From Enhydrobacter sp. (GTDB lineage: Bacteria > Pseudomonadota > Alphaproteobacteria > Reyranellales > Reyranellaceae): 64,000 bases of DNA. Position numbers and translations under genes: made by a program. The notes below the pieces were generated by a model that was not told where the DNA came from, did no database searches, and worked only from the letters and a program-made list of their open reading frames with translations. Location of the stretch: positions 2,170,001 through 2,234,000 of the forward strand of contig NZ_CP126889.1 in the NCBI RefSeq assembly GCF_030246845.1. Reading direction: 5' to 3'. Below, in pieces: positions 25,014 to 35,844 of the stretch. Every line of letters starts with the position of its first letter. Position 1 is the first letter of the stretch.

Positions 25014-26393
25014 ATGCCGCTGCCCTTCGTCGATCGCGCCTCGTCATCGCTGCCCGTGCAATTCGTCCCCGCGCCAAAGTGGCGGAACTGGCTCAAGGAG
25101 CAAAGCGCGTCGCGTCGCGGCTGGCTCGAATCGCTCGGACTCGCCGGAGCGGCCGGCGACTTCGCGCTGCTGCCCGGCCGCGACGGCAAGGCGGCGGGCG
25201 CCGTGCTGGTGCTTTCGGCGACGCCCGATCTGTGGGACTTCGGCGCGCTTGCCACGAAGCTGCCGGCCGGCACCTGGAAGCTTGCCGACCCATCGCCGGT
25301 CTCGCCGACCGACGCCGCGATCGCGATCGGCCTCGGCGCCTGGCGCTTCGAGCGCTACCGCGCGAAGAAGGCCAAGGCCGGGCCGAAGATCCTGTGGCCG
25401 CAGGGTGCGGACAAGGCGCGCGCCACGGCGATCGTCGAGGCGATCTCGCTGGCGCGCGATCTCATCACCACGCCCTCGTCCGACATGGGGCCGGCCGAGC
25501 TGGCGGCGGCGGCCGAGGCGCTGGCCAAAGCGCACAAGGCCAGGGTCAACGTCGTCATCGGCGGCGAGCTTTTGAAGCAGAACTATCCCATGGTGCATGC
25601 GGTCGGCCGCGCCAGCGCTCGTGCGCCGCGGCTGATCGATCTCACCTGGGGCCGTGAGGACGATCCCAAGGTGACGCTGGTCGGCAAGGGCGTGTGCTTC
25701 GACTCGGGCGGCCTCGACCTCAAGCCGGCGAGCGGCATGCTGAACATGAAGAAGGACATGGGCGGCGCCGCCACCATGATGGCGGTCGCCGCGATGATCA
25801 TGGCGACGAAGCTGCCGGTGCGGCTGCGGCTCCTGGTGCCGGCGGTCGAGAACAGCGTGGCGGGCAACGCCTTCCGTCCGCTCGACGTGGTGCCGACGCG
25901 CAAGGGCATCAGCGTCGAGATCGGCAACACCGACGCCGAGGGTCGGCTGATCCTGTGCGATGCGCTGCACGAGGGTGCATCCGAGAAGCCCACGGTCATG
26001 ATCGACTGCGCAACGCTCACCGGCGCTGCGCGCGTGGCGCTCGGCACCGACCTGCCGGCCCTGTTCTGCAACGACGATGCGCTGGCCGAGCAGTTGCTCG
26101 CCGCCGGCAGGAAGACGGCCGATCCGATGTGGCGGATGCCGCTCTTCAAGAGCTACCGGCGCCTGCTCGACAGCAAGGTGGCCGACATCAACAACGCGCC
26201 GGGCGTGGCCTTCGGCGGCGCGATCACGGCCGCGCTCTACCTGCAGGAATTCGTGCCCGACGACGTGCCGTGGGCGCATTTCGACATGATGGCGTGGAAC
26301 AACACGAGCCGGCCCGGCCGCCCGGAGGGTGGCGAGGCGCAGGCCGCCCGTGCCATCTTTGCCGCCATCGAGAAGCGCATCGCCCGCATTTGA
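25014..26393 (+). CDS. Leucyl aminopeptidase family (M17) peptidase
   Basis: A 459-residue M17 metallopeptidase. The two-metal site is clear: VGKGVCFDSGGLDLKP (Lys and Asp), MKKDMGGAATM, and NTDAEGRLILCDAL (Asp, Glu and the catalytic Arg). The C-terminal GGAITAALYL and WAHFDMMAWN are typical. The variable N-terminal domain is shorter than PepA of E. coli. It removes N-terminal residues from peptides in the cytosol, possibly finishing peptides imported by YejABEF nearby. A cupin gene follows after 23 bases. Confidence 0.93.
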   Translation: MPLPFVDRASSSLPVQFVPAPKWRNWLKEQSASRRGWLESLGLAGAAGDFALLPGRDGKAAGAVLVLSATPDLWDFGALATKLPAGTWKLADPSPVSPTDAAIAIGLGAWRFERYRAKKAKAGPKILWPQGADKARATAIVEAISLARDLITTPSSDMGPAELAAAAEALAKAHKARVNVVIGGELLKQNYPMVHAVGRASARAPRLIDLTWGREDDPKVTLVGKGVCFDSGGLDLKPASGMLNMKKDMGGAATMMAVAAMIMATKLPVRLRLLVPAVENSVAGNAFRPLDVVPTRKGISVEIGNTDAEGRLILCDALHEGASEKPTVMIDCATLTGAARVALGTDLPALFCNDDALAEQLLAAGRKTADPMWRMPLFKSYRRLLDSKVADINNAPGVAFGGAITAALYLQEFVPDDVPWAHFDMMAWNNTSRPGRPEGGEAQAARAIFAAIEKRIARI

Positions 26394-26416
26394 TGCCACA
26401 TCTGATGGAGGACCGA

Positions 26417-26935
26417 ATGGCCTACACGCTCGAACAGCTCGCCAGCGACATCCGCGCCGCGTTGAAGGCCGACCCCGGCGTCGGCGGCAAGCAGGAAGTC
26501 TGCAAGCTCGTCTCCAGGGTGCTGCTCGACAAGGACTTCGTCGAGCGGCACCTGACCGCCGACCAGTGCAAGCCGCGCAAGGTGCTGTACGAGGATCCCG
26601 AGCTCGGCTTCTGCATCTGCGGCCATGTCTACGAGAAGCCGGCGCACGGCGAGCCGCACGATCACGGTTCGAGCTGGGCGATCTACGGCCTCGCCGTCGG
26701 CGACACCGAGATGACCGACTGGCGCATCGTCAGGAAGGGCGACGGCACCGACCCGACGCTGGTCGAGCCCGAGCGGACCTATGTCCTGAAGCCGGGCGAC
26801 TCCCATTTCTACGATGTCGGCGTGGTGCACTCGCCCAAGCGCGATTCGCTCACCAAGCTGGTGCGCATCGAAGGCGCCAACCTCGATCGCATCGAGCGCT
26901 CCAACATCAAGGCGGCATCGAAGGCGGCGGCTTGA
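26417..26935 (+). CDS. Cupin-type protein resembling cysteine dioxygenase
   Basis: A 172-residue protein starting at ATG 26417 with GGAGG about six bases upstream. The metal site of a thiol-dioxygenase-like cupin is visible as His81-x-His83 in GEPHDHGSSWAIYG and His138 in VGVVHSPKR; the glutamate of ordinary cupins is absent, as in cysteine dioxygenases. A conserved C (CICGHVYEKP) precedes it. It may oxidise a thiol, but the substrate is unknown. Likely in one operon with the M17 peptidase. Confidence 0.78.
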   Translation: MAYTLEQLASDIRAALKADPGVGGKQEVCKLVSRVLLDKDFVERHLTADQCKPRKVLYEDPELGFCICGHVYEKPAHGEPHDHGSSWAIYGLAVGDTEMTDWRIVRKGDGTDPTLVEPERTYVLKPGDSHFYDVGVVHSPKRDSLTKLVRIEGANLDRIERSNIKAASKAAA

Positions 26936-26956
26936 GAAAGTAGGATTCGCCTATCC

Positions 26957-27030
26957 GTGTCGTCCCGAGCGCGGCGAGAGATCCTTCGCGATGCCGGTAA
27001 AGATCGCTCGCTGCCGCTCGGGATGACACG
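26957..27030. repeat. Repeat family A, full inverted dimer
   Basis: GTGTCGTCCCGAGCGCGGCG, GAGATCCTTCGCGATGCCGG and the inverse half CGCTCGCTGCCGCTCGGGAT ending GACAC. It lies between the convergent cupin and dehydrogenase genes, where it could end both transcripts. Confidence 0.8.
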
Positions 27031-27050
27031 GATATCTCAGACCGGAAAGA

Positions 27051-27989
27051 TCAATACCCCGTCTTCGGATCGACGGTGTTGATCAGCGGCTGGCCGGCGC
27101 GCAGGCGCTTGATGTTCTCGATCACCCCGGGCGAGGCGGTGCGCGGATTGGTGGCGCCGGCGACATGCGGCGTCACGTGCACCCTGGGATGCGTCCAGTA
27201 GGGATGGTCCGGGGGCAGCGGCTCGGTGTTGAACACGTCGAGCGCTGCACCGCCGAGATGCTCCGAATCCAGCGCCGCCAGCAGGTCGACGTCCACGACA
27301 TGGCCGCCGCGCGCCATGTTGATGAAATAGGCGCCGCGGGGCAGAGCCGAGAAGGCTTTGCCGTCGAGCAGGCCCTTCGTGTCGCGCGTGAGCGGCAGGA
27401 CATCGACCAGGATATCGGTGCGCGCCAGGAATTCGCGGAAGCCGTCGGCGCCGTGGAACGTCTCGATGCCCGCGATCTCCTTGGCCGTGCGGCTCCAGCC
27501 CGCCGTGGGGAAGCCCAGCATCGCGAACTTCCGCGCCGTGTCCTGGCCGATCGTTCCCAGCCCCATCACGCCGATGCGGCGATGGATGGTGTCGACGAAC
27601 TCTTCCGGCTTCCACGTCCGCGCGCGCTGCGAGGCCTCGTACCTGTCGATGTCGCGATGGTGCCTCAGTGCCCAGTAGATCGCGTATTCGCTCATCTGGC
27701 CCACGAGCCCGTCGTCCATGATGCGGGTGATGGGCACGCCCTCCGGCAACCTGTCGTCGGCCAGCAGGTGATCGACGCCCATGCCGAGCGAGACGATCAT
27801 CCTCATGTTCCTGAAGGAGGCGAGCAGGCCCGGCTTCGGCTTCCAGGCGAGCGCAATCTCGATCTCGTCGGTGTTGCCGAGACCGCCCGCCAGCGTGCGG
27901 TAGTCGATCGGACCGAGCCCGGCCTCCAGCACCTTCCTCCAGGCGACGCCGTCGGTGTCGCGGCTGACATAGGCAATGGCTCCCGCCAT
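27051..27989 (-). CDS. D-2-hydroxyacid dehydrogenase (glyoxylate/hydroxypyruvate reductase-like)
   Basis: A 312-residue NAD(P)-dependent dehydrogenase. The Rossmann motif GVMGLGTIGQDTAR and catalytic residues are seen: Arg in NMARGGHVVDVDLL, Glu in DVFNTEPLPPDHP and His in VTPHVAGATNPRT. The shape (short catalytic domain, NMARGG) matches the GhrA group that reduces glyoxylate or hydroxypyruvate. ATG 27989 has GGGAGAA upstream. It appears monocistronic between two repeat A copies. Confidence 0.92.
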   Translation of the reverse strand: MAGAIAYVSRDTDGVAWRKVLEAGLGPIDYRTLAGGLGNTDEIEIALAWKPKPGLLASFRNMRMIVSLGMGVDHLLADDRLPEGVPITRIMDDGLVGQMSEYAIYWALRHHRDIDRYEASQRARTWKPEEFVDTIHRRIGVMGLGTIGQDTARKFAMLGFPTAGWSRTAKEIAGIETFHGADGFREFLARTDILVDVLPLTRDTKGLLDGKAFSALPRGAYFINMARGGHVVDVDLLAALDSEHLGGAALDVFNTEPLPPDHPYWTHPRVHVTPHVAGATNPRTASPGVIENIKRLRAGQPLINTVDPKTGY

Positions 27990-28012
27990 GAATTTCTCCC
28001 TTGCGCAGAAAA

Positions 28013-28060
28013 CCGTGTCATCCCGAACGCGGTGAGGGAACTTTCGCGACGCCGATCATG
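28013..28060. repeat. Repeat family A, half copy with central tail
   Basis: GTGTCATCCCGAACGCGGTG, then AGGGAACTTTCGCGACGCCG and ATCATGTG. It follows the yejF stop on the minus-strand side and precedes the dehydrogenase gene. Confidence 0.7.
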
Positions 28061-28069
28061 TGCTTGCCT

Positions 28070-29676
<1,607 letters not shown>

Positions 29677-29680
<4 letters not shown>

Positions 29681-30696
29681 GCCGCCATCTTGCGCGGGTT
29701 GAAGGCGTCGCGCACCGCCTCGCCGATGAACACCAGCAGCGCCAGCATCAGCGCGATCACGACGAAGGCGGTGAAGGCGAGCCAGGGCGCGTTGAGGTTG
29801 TTCTTGCCCTGCAGCACCAGCTCGCCCAGCGACGGCGAGCCCGGCGGCAGGCCGAAGCCCAGGAAGTCGAGCGAGGTGAGGGTGGTCACGGAGCCGGCAA
29901 GGATGAAGGGCAGATAGGTGAGGCTCGCCGTCATGGCGTTGGGCAGGATGTGCCGCATCATGATGCGCACGTCCAGCATGCCGAGCGCGCGGGCGGCCCG
30001 GACATAGTCGAAGTTGCGGCCGCGCAGGAACTCCGCCCGCACGTAGCCGACCAGCGCCATCCAGCTGAACAGCAGCATGATGCCGAGCAGGATCCAGAAG
30101 CCGGGCTGGACCAGGCTCGCCAGGATGATGAGCAGGTACAGCGTCGGCATGCTCGACCAGATCTCGAGAAAGCGCTGGAAGGAGAGATCGACCCAGCCGC
30201 CGAAATAGCCCTGCACCGCGCCGGCGGCGATGCCCACGATCGAGCTCAGGACCGTGAGCGCGAGCCCGAACAGGACGGAGATGCGGAAGCCGTAGATCAC
30301 GCGGGCCAGCACGTCGCGCGCCTGGTCGTCGGTGCCGAGCGGATGGGCGAGCGAGGGCGGCAGCAGCGAGGTGCGCCGCTCGCTCTCGACGATGGTGTCG
30401 TAGCTGTAGGGGATCAGCGGCCACACCATCCAGCCCTTGGCGTCGATCAGGTCCTGGATCACCTTGTCCGTGAAGACGGCGTTGATCGGCAGGTCGCCGC
30501 CGAAGGTCGTCTCCGGATAGTCGCGGAACACCGGCATGTAGAAGTGGCCGTCGTAGCGGACCAGGATCGGCCGGTCGTTGGCCAGGAACTCGGCGAACAG
30601 CGAGAGGAAGAACAGCACACCGAAGACGACCAGCGAGATCATGCCGCGGCGATTGGCGCGGAACTGCGCGAGCCGGCGGCGCGTGACGGCTCTCAT
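29677..30696 (-). CDS. yejE: YejE-like ABC transporter permease
   Basis: A 339-residue inner-membrane permease. A single N-terminal helix ([20 protein letters not shown]) is followed by a periplasmic loop containing [18 protein letters not shown], a YejE hallmark, then five membrane helices with the EAA-type loop [19 protein letters not shown] that docks on Yej[17 protein letters not shown] is also typical. It overlaps yejB (ATGA at 30693-30696) and yejF (ATGA at 29677-29680), implying coupled translation. Confidence 0.93.
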
Positions 30697-31793
30697 GCGC
30701 CGCGGGTCGCGAAGTCGATGCGCGGATCGACGACGGTGTAGACGAGGTCGCCGATGATGTTCATCACGAGGCCGATCAGCCCGAAGAAATAGAGCGTGCC
30801 GAAGATCACCGGATAGTCGCGGTTGATCGCCGCCTCGAAGCCCAGCAGCCCGAGCCCGTCGAGGGAGAAGATCACCTCGGTGAGCAGCGAGCCTGTGAAC
30901 AGGGCGGTGACGAACGCGGCGGGAAAGCCGGCGATCACGATCAGCATGGCGTTGCGGAAAACGTGGCCGTAGAGCACGCGGTGCTCGACCAGGCCCTTGG
31001 CGCGCGCCGTCATGACGTACTGCTTGCCGATCTCGTCGATGAACGAGTTCTTGGTCAGGAAGGTGAGGCCGGCGAAGCCGCCGACCACCATCGAGCTGAT
31101 CGGCAGCACCATGTGCCAGAGATAGTCGGCGATCTTCGACGCGAGGCCGAGGCTGTGCCAGTCGTCCGACACCAGCCCGCGCAGCGGGAACCACTGGACG
31201 TAGCGGCCGCCGGCGAACAGCACGACCAGCAGGATGGCGAACAGGAATCCCGGGATGGCGTTGAGCACGATCAGGAAGGTCGAGCTGCCGAGGTCGAACC
31301 GGCTGCCGTCGCGCACCGCCTTGGCGATGCCGAGCGGAATCGACACCAGATAGACCAGCAGCGTCGTCCACAGGCCGAGCGAGATCGAGACCGGCATCTT
31401 GTCCAGCACCAGGTCGACGACACGGCTGTTGCGGAAGAAGCTGTCGCCGAAGTCGAAGACGGCATAGTTCCTGACCATCAGCCAGAAGCGCTCGTAGATC
31501 GGCTTGTCGAAGCCGTACATTTTCTCGATGCGCTGGATCAGCTCGGGCGGCAGGCCGCGCGCGCCGCGATAGGTGCTGGTGTTCTCCTGGCTCTGGCCGC
31601 GCTGCATGATCTCGCCGCCGGACGAGCTGCCGGAGAAGCGCTCGGTGGCGCCCACCGCGGTGCCCTCGATGCGCGCGATCATCTGCTCGACCGGCCCGCC
31701 CGGCGCCGCCTGGATGATGAAGAAGTTCAGCACCATGATGCCGAACAGCGTCGGCACCACCAGCGCCAGCCGCCGCAGGATGTAGGCGAGCAT
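30693..31793 (-). CDS. yejB: YejB-like ABC transporter permease
   Basis: A 366-residue permease starting [20 protein letters not shown], the usual first helix of dipeptide-type permeases. The periplasmic insert with [16 protein letters not shown] and the [17 protein letters not shown] segment are typical. The EAA loop is [20 protein letters not shown]. Five further membrane helices follow. It forms the channel with YejE. A repeat B element separates it from yejA, which may let yejA be expressed at a higher level than the membrane genes. Confidence 0.93.
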   Translation of the reverse strand: MLAYILRRLALVVPTLFGIMVLNFFIIQAAPGGPVEQMIARIEGTAVGATERFSGSSSGGEIMQRGQSQENTSTYRGARGLPPELIQRIEKMYGFDKPIYERFWLMVRNYAVFDFGDSFFRNSRVVDLVLDKMPVSISLGLWTTLLVYLVSIPLGIAKAVRDGSRFDLGSSTFLIVLNAIPGFLFAILLVVLFAGGRYVQWFPLRGLVSDDWHSLGLASKIADYLWHMVLPISSMVVGGFAGLTFLTKNSFIDEIGKQYVMTARAKGLVEHRVLYGHVFRNAMLIVIAGFPAAFVTALFTGSLLTEVIFSLDGLGLLGFEAAINRDYPVIFGTLYFFGLIGLVMNIIGDLVYTVVDPRIDFATRGA

Positions 31794-31802
31794 CAGGCCG
31801 CT

Positions 31803-31883
31803 GGGAGCGCGCCACTCCAGTGGCGCTCTCTTGGACCGCGGGCTTCCGGCCCGCTCATGGGCGCGCAGGATGCGCGCGGTCCA
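31803..31883. repeat. Dispersed palindromic repeat family B
   Basis: Two joined hairpins: GAGCGCGCCACTCCAGTGGC followed by GCTC, then GGACCGCGGGCTTCCGGCCC with the outer partner GCGCGCGGTCC. The second part recurs at 35773-35824 and the first part at 38137-38160. It sits between yejA and yejB inside the operon. Confidence 0.7.
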
Positions 31884-31890
31884 ACGATGC

Positions 31891-33741
31891 TCATTTCTTC
31901 TCCCCGCGGTTCGTCAGCGCGCGGTCCTTGGCCTCGTCGACCCACCAGGTGTCGAAGGCGAGCGGCTCGTACTTCGCCGTCTTGTCCGGCCGGCCGAAGC
32001 GGTTCCAGTAGGCCACCAGCGCCTTGCCGGAATAGAACTGCGGGATCACGAACATGTGCCAGGAGAGCACGCGGTCGAGGCAGCGGGTGCGGGTGATCAG
32101 GCTCGCGCGGTCGGGGGCGGCGACGATCAGCTCGACCAGTCGGTCGATCGCCGCATCCTTGATGCCGATCGTGTTGCGCCCGCCCGGGATGTCGGCGGCC
32201 TTGGAGCCCCAGAAGTCGCGCTGCTCGTTGCCCGGCGACAGCGACTCGGCCCAGAGATCGATGATCATGTCGAAGTCGTAGTTGTCGGTGCGGCGCTGGT
32301 ACTGCGAGGTGTCGACGGTGCGCAGCGTCATGTCGATGCCGATGCGCTCGAGATTCTGCTTCACCGGCAGCGCCATCTTCTCGAACGCCGCGTCACTCAG
32401 CAGGATCTCGAAGGCGAGCTTGCGCCCGTCCTTGTCGGTCATCTTGCCGTTCTTGATCTCCCAGCCGGCGGCCTTGAGCAGCGGAATCGCCTGGCGCAGC
32501 TGCTCGCGGATATTGCCCGAGCCGTCGGTCTTGGGCGGGTTGAACTCGGCCGTGAACACCTCGTCGGGGATCTTGCCGCGCAGCGGCTCCAGGATTTTAA
32601 GCTCCTCGGGCGAGGGCAGGCCCTTGGCCTCGAGCTCGCAGTTGCCGAAGTAGGAGCGCGTGCGCTGGTAGAAGCCGTAGCTCAGGTTCTTGTTCTGCCA
32701 CTCGAAGTCGTACATCAGGCCGATCGCCTGGCGCACGTTGCGGTGCTTGAACATGTCGCGCCGCGTGTTGAAGACGAAGCCCTGCATGGGCGCCGGGTTC
32801 TCGTGCGCGATCGCGGCCCGCTGGATGCGGCCGTCGGCGACGGCGGGGAGGTCCTTGTAGCCGATCATCCAGTTGCGGCCCGAGTTCTCGCGCCGGATGT
32901 CGATGGCGCCGCCCTTGAAGGCCTCGAAAACGATGGTGTTGTCGCGGTAATAGTCGTAGCGCATAGTCTCGAAGTTGCTGCGGCCGCGGTTGAGCCACAG
33001 GTCCTTCGCCCACCATTCGGGCGCGCGGCGATAGGTGATCGAGCGACCGACATCGACCGAATCGACCTTGTAGGGGCCGCTGCCCAGCGCGGGCTCCAGC
33101 GACACCTTCTCGAAGTCCTTCCCCTGCCACCATCTGGACGACAGGATCGGCAACTGGCCGAGGATCAGCGGCAGCTCGCGGTTCATGGCGTCGCGAAAGG
33201 TGAAGTGGACCTTCCGCTCGCCGCTCTTCTCCGCCTTCAGGACGTCGGCATAGTAGGCGGCATAGTTGGGTCGGCCCTTGCTCTTCAGGATGTCGAGGCT
33301 GAAGACGACATCCTCGGGCGTGATCGGGGTGCCGTCGTGCCACCTGGCCTGCGGCCGCAGGTTGAAGGCGACCCACGAACGGTCGTCCGGCCATTCGATC
33401 GTCTCGGCGATCAGGCCATAGACGGTGAAGGCTTCGTCGGGCGACTGCCGGCAGAGCGTCTCCCACAGGTTGCCGATGCCGGCGGCGGGCACGCCTTTCA
33501 GCGTGAAGGGATGCAGCGAATCGAAGGTGCCGAGCGCGCCGAACTTGACCGCGCCGCCCTTGGGCGCATCGGGGTTGACGAAGTCGGGCGGTCCGGCATC
33601 GGCCGGATATCTGGGCTCGCCGTGCATGGCCATGCCGTGGCTGACATTGATCTTCGACGTGCTCTGCGCCCGCACGATGGCGGGCGCGCCGATCCAAAGG
33701 GCCGCACCGCCCGCCAAGATGCCGCGCCGTCCGATCGCCAT
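31891..33741 (-). CDS. yejA: YejA-like periplasmic oligopeptide-binding protein
   Basis: A 616-residue family 5 solute-binding protein. The signal peptide [20 protein letters not shown] ends near AIVRAQ and has a twin-arginine-like start, followed by [20 protein letters not shown] and NPDAPKGG, both YejA hallmarks. [18 protein letters not shown] and the C-terminal [12 protein letters not shown] are family blocks. It captures peptides in the periplasm and hands them to YejBE. ATG 33741 has GGAG eight bases upstream. It is the first gene of yejABEF. Confidence 0.93.
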   Translation of the reverse strand: MAIGRRGILAGGAALWIGAPAIVRAQSTSKINVSHGMAMHGEPRYPADAGPPDFVNPDAPKGGAVKFGALGTFDSLHPFTLKGVPAAGIGNLWETLCRQSPDEAFTVYGLIAETIEWPDDRSWVAFNLRPQARWHDGTPITPEDVVFSLDILKSKGRPNYAAYYADVLKAEKSGERKVHFTFRDAMNRELPLILGQLPILSSRWWQGKDFEKVSLEPALGSGPYKVDSVDVGRSITYRRAPEWWAKDLWLNRGRSNFETMRYDYYRDNTIVFEAFKGGAIDIRRENSGRNWMIGYKDLPAVADGRIQRAAIAHENPAPMQGFVFNTRRDMFKHRNVRQAIGLMYDFEWQNKNLSYGFYQRTRSYFGNCELEAKGLPSPEELKILEPLRGKIPDEVFTAEFNPPKTDGSGNIREQLRQAIPLLKAAGWEIKNGKMTDKDGRKLAFEILLSDAAFEKMALPVKQNLERIGIDMTLRTVDTSQYQRRTDNYDFDMIIDLWAESLSPGNEQRDFWGSKAADIPGGRNTIGIKDAAIDRLVELIVAAPDRASLITRTRCLDRVLSWHMFVIPQFYSGKALVAYWNRFGRPDKTAKYEPLAFDTWWVDEAKDRALTNRGEKK

Positions 33742-34093
33742 GCCCGCGCTCCAGTCCCGAAGTTCCCCGGGGCGCTATATAACGCGGCCAAGTTGGGCCG
33801 CACTATGGCTGCGGTGAGAGGGGACCAGTCAGACCAGCCAAGTGACCAGTACGGTGCGGCGATTCAGCTGCTCCGGAACGACCTCCTTCGATGTGAGGAT
33901 CCTTAACCGGCAGCTTTCTGCTTTTCACAGTATGAGCAAACTTATCTACATAGTTTGCCAAATAGAAGGGACGTATCTCGGAACTGTTCTGGTCGAAGAA
34001 AACCATAACAGTGGCGGTCTCCGGCAGCGTGGCCGGCGCAGAACGGACAGTACAAGCGGCAAAAGTCCGCCGTGTCGAAAGAGAAGGCACCTG
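33742..34093. other. Intergenic region between yejA and TumA
   Basis: No convincing gene. The single open frame on the minus strand (33803-34090) has no ribosome site or recognisable domain. The stretch is less GC-rich than the flanking genes, especially 33900-34010. It must hold the promoter of the yej operon; a TATATA (about 33777) lies near the yejA start, but no good -35 element pairs with it. Confidence 0.4.
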
Positions 34094-34453
34094 TCACGCG
34101 GCGGCGCTGATGTCGTATTCGAAATGGAGGCGATCATAGGGGAAGGCGACGCCGTCCTCTGTGCGGTCGATGATGCCAGCCTCGATGAGGGTCGTGATGT
34201 CGCGATGGACAGCCTGCACGTCGCGACCGACGCGTCGTGCCGTCTCGCGGATCGACAAGGGGCCCTGTCCGGCCAGTGCCTTGACGATGGCAAGGCGAGA
34301 CGGCGCGAGGACGCGATGCATGTCTTCGTAGGAGGCGAAATTGACGGAAGGACTCGCCTTTCCAGCCTTTCCGGCCAGCGCCCGCCGCCCAGCCTCGACG
34401 AAGCGAGCCCGGGCATCGATTGTCGTTCCCAAACGCACGATCAAGGTGGTCAT
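34094..34453 (-). CDS. TumA-like antitoxin (winged helix-turn-helix)
   Basis: A 119-residue protein encoded directly after the TumE-like toxin with a four-base overlap (ATGA). The C-terminal half is a winged helix (LAPSRLAIVKALAGQGPLSI, RETARRVGRDVQAVHRDITT, LIEAGIIDRTEDG), matching the DNA-binding domain of TumA-type / HVO_A0114-like antitoxins; the N-terminal part is likely the toxin-binding segment. It should neutralise TumE and repress the operon through the repeat at 34744-34763. The toxin-first order is normal for this family. Confidence 0.82.
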   Translation of the reverse strand: MTTLIVRLGTTIDARARFVEAGRRALAGKAGKASPSVNFASYEDMHRVLAPSRLAIVKALAGQGPLSIRETARRVGRDVQAVHRDITTLIEAGIIDRTEDGVAFPYDRLHFEYDISAAA

Positions 34454-34731
34454 TTGAGTATCCTTTCCATATCCGCCTGAAAGGCATCGAAAAGCGCTTC
34501 AAGCGATGTGAACGCTATGGTTTCGTCGCTGTCGCCCAGATGCCGGTGACCGCCTTTCCCGCGTTCGTTGTCATAGCGCAGGACGCAGACACCGTTCACG
34601 ACGAGGGCCAGCCGATATTTGAAGGGATGCGTGCTGCCCGGCACCGGGCTGGGCAAGTGCCACAACACCACCTCGAAGAAAGTCGCATCGTTGATTATTG
34701 TTCGCGACTTCTCTATCAGTCGGGCTTTCAC
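34450..34731 (-). CDS. TumE-family (DUF6516) toxin
   Basis: A 93-residue DUF6516 protein from GTG 34731: MKARLIEKSRTIINDATFFE, VVLWHLPSPVPGSTHPFKYR, RYDNERGKGGHRHLGDSDE and FTSLEALFDAFQADMERI. The YDNERGKG-HRH block is the probable active centre. Related TumE proteins are proposed ribonuclease-type toxins. GTG is accepted because the next residues match the family from position 1; no ribosome site is obvious. Coupled to TumA by a 4-base overlap. Confidence 0.85.
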   Translation of the reverse strand: MKARLIEKSRTIINDATFFEVVLWHLPSPVPGSTHPFKYRLALVVNGVCVLRYDNERGKGGHRHLGDSDETIAFTSLEALFDAFQADMERILK

Positions 34732-34743
34732 GTTGTCACAGCT

Positions 34744-34768
34744 AACAACACCAAAGTGTTGTTGTCAA
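34744..34768 (-). promoter_or_regulatory. Probable tumE-tumA operator with -35 box
   Basis: A perfect 8-bp inverted repeat AACAACAC-CAAA-GTGTTGTT (34744-34763) ends 12 bases before the toxin start. A consensus TTGACA (34768-34763 on the minus strand) touches its upstream edge; the matching -10 region (GTTAGC at about 34745) is poor. A repressor here would block the polymerase. Confidence 0.55.
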
Positions 34769-34841
34769 TAACATCGCTGGGCCAAACCGGTCAGCGGAAA
34801 GGCCGAATTGACTTGGAGGCGCGCTCGCCTAGGCTCGGGCG

Positions 34842-35768
34842 ATGGCCGACACCACGGATTTCGCCCCGGATTTCGACGCGCCGATCGAGTACATGCGCCG
34901 CACGCGTGAGTACTATCTGGCGCTGGGCTACGACAATCCCTACCGCTGGGCGCACTATGTCGATGTGCCGTTCCAGCCGCCCGGGAAGCCGCTGAAGGAA
35001 AGCGTGCTGGCGCTGATCACCACCGCCGCGCCGTACCAGCCCGACAAGGGCGATCAGGGGCCGGGCGCGCCCTACAATGCGGCAGCGAAGTTCTACAGCG
35101 TCTATTCGGGCGACACCGCGGTCGATCACGACACGCGGATCAGCCATATCGGCTACGACCGCAAGCACACGACGGCGACCGACAGCAACACCTGGTTCCC
35201 GCTGCCGCTGATGCGCGAGTTCGCCCGCCAGGGCCGGTTCAAGCTGGCGCCGCGCTTCCACGGCGCGCCGACCAACCGCAGCCAGCGGGTGACCATCGAG
35301 ACCGACGCGCCGGAGATCCTGGCCCGCTGCCGGCAGGACCAGGTCGATGCGGCGCTGCTCGTGCCGACCTGACCCGTCTGCCATCAGACCGTGAGTCTGA
35401 CCGCCCGACATCTCGAACGAAACGGCATCCCCACCGTCGTCATGGGGGCGGCGAAGGACATCGTCGAATGGGCCGGCGTGCCGCGCTTCCTGTTCAGCGA
35501 CTTCCCGCTGGGCAATTCCTGCGGCAAGCCGCACGAGCCAGACACGCAGCGCTTCACGCTCGATCTGGCGCTCAGGGTGCTGGAGAGCGCGCCGGGGCCG
35601 CGCACGACGGTGCAGTCGCCGCTGCGCTGGACCGCCGACGGCGACTGGAAGCAGGACTACAACAACATGGCCCGCCTGCCGCCCGAGGAAGTGGCCCGCC
35701 GCCGCGCCGAGTTCGACAAGGTGAAGCAGGTGGCGCTCGACCAGCGCAAGCGGGCGGGAGTGGCGTGA
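34842..35768 (+). CDS. GrdB-like (glycine/sarcosine/betaine reductase B family) protein with in-frame UGA: candidate selenoprotein
   Basis: One frame runs from ATG 34842 to the TGA at 35766 if the TGA at 35370-35372 is read as an amino acid (residue 177 of 308). Before it: YRWAHYVDVPFQPPGKPLKE, SRISHIGYDRKH-type sequence and ALLVPT; after it: PVCHQTVSLTARHLERNGIP, VMGAAKDIVEWAGVPRF and LFSDFPLGNSCGKPHEPDT. As I recall the family, homologues read V-P-T-C-P-V-C-H here, so UGA replaces the first cysteine of a CxxC pair, giving U-P-V-C. A SECIS-like hairpin follows (35384-35400). Both halves have the same base composition and neither has a separate ribosome site. Function in this phylum is unknown; a redox role is inferred. 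The alternative is a nonsense mutation. Confidence 0.8.
35370..35400 (+). promoter_or_regulatory. UGA codon with candidate bacterial SECIS element
   Basis: UGA at 35370-35372, then 17 bases to the loop of a perfect 6-bp stem TCAGAC-CGTGA-GTCTGA (35384-35389, loop 35390-35394, 35395-35400). It meets the general bacterial SECIS rules: apical loop 16-37 bases from UGA, stem of at least four pairs, loop of 3-14 bases with G in its first two positions. GTCTG at 35376-35380 could pair with the left arm instead, a competing fold. Confidence 0.65.
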
Positions 35769-35772
35769 TCAT

Positions 35773-35824
35773 GGGACCGCGGGCCTCCGGCCCGCTCACC
35801 AGCGCGCTGGAAGCGCGCGGTCCC
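35773..35824. repeat. Repeat family B, second copy
   Basis: GGGACCGCGGGCCTCCGGCC, then CGCTCACCAGCGCGCTGGAA and GCGCGCGGTCCC. The outer GGGACCGCG pairs with CGCGGTCCC, enclosing two inner hairpins (GGGCC/GGCCC and CCAGCGCG/CGCTGG). Between the selenoprotein candidate and the CoA-transferase gene. Confidence 0.75.
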
Positions 35825-35844
35825 GAAGAGAGTAGTGTGGTCCG

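Noticed and set aside
33803..34090. Minus-strand frame of 95 residues after TumA
   Set aside because: No ribosome site and no domain; likely the yej leader region.
35370..35372. TGA as an ordinary stop giving two separate genes (34842-35372 and 35391-35768)
   Set aside because: The second part would lack a ribosome site and start in the middle of a conserved domain, while the frame and family continue straight across the codon. A nonsense mutation cannot be excluded without the sel genes.
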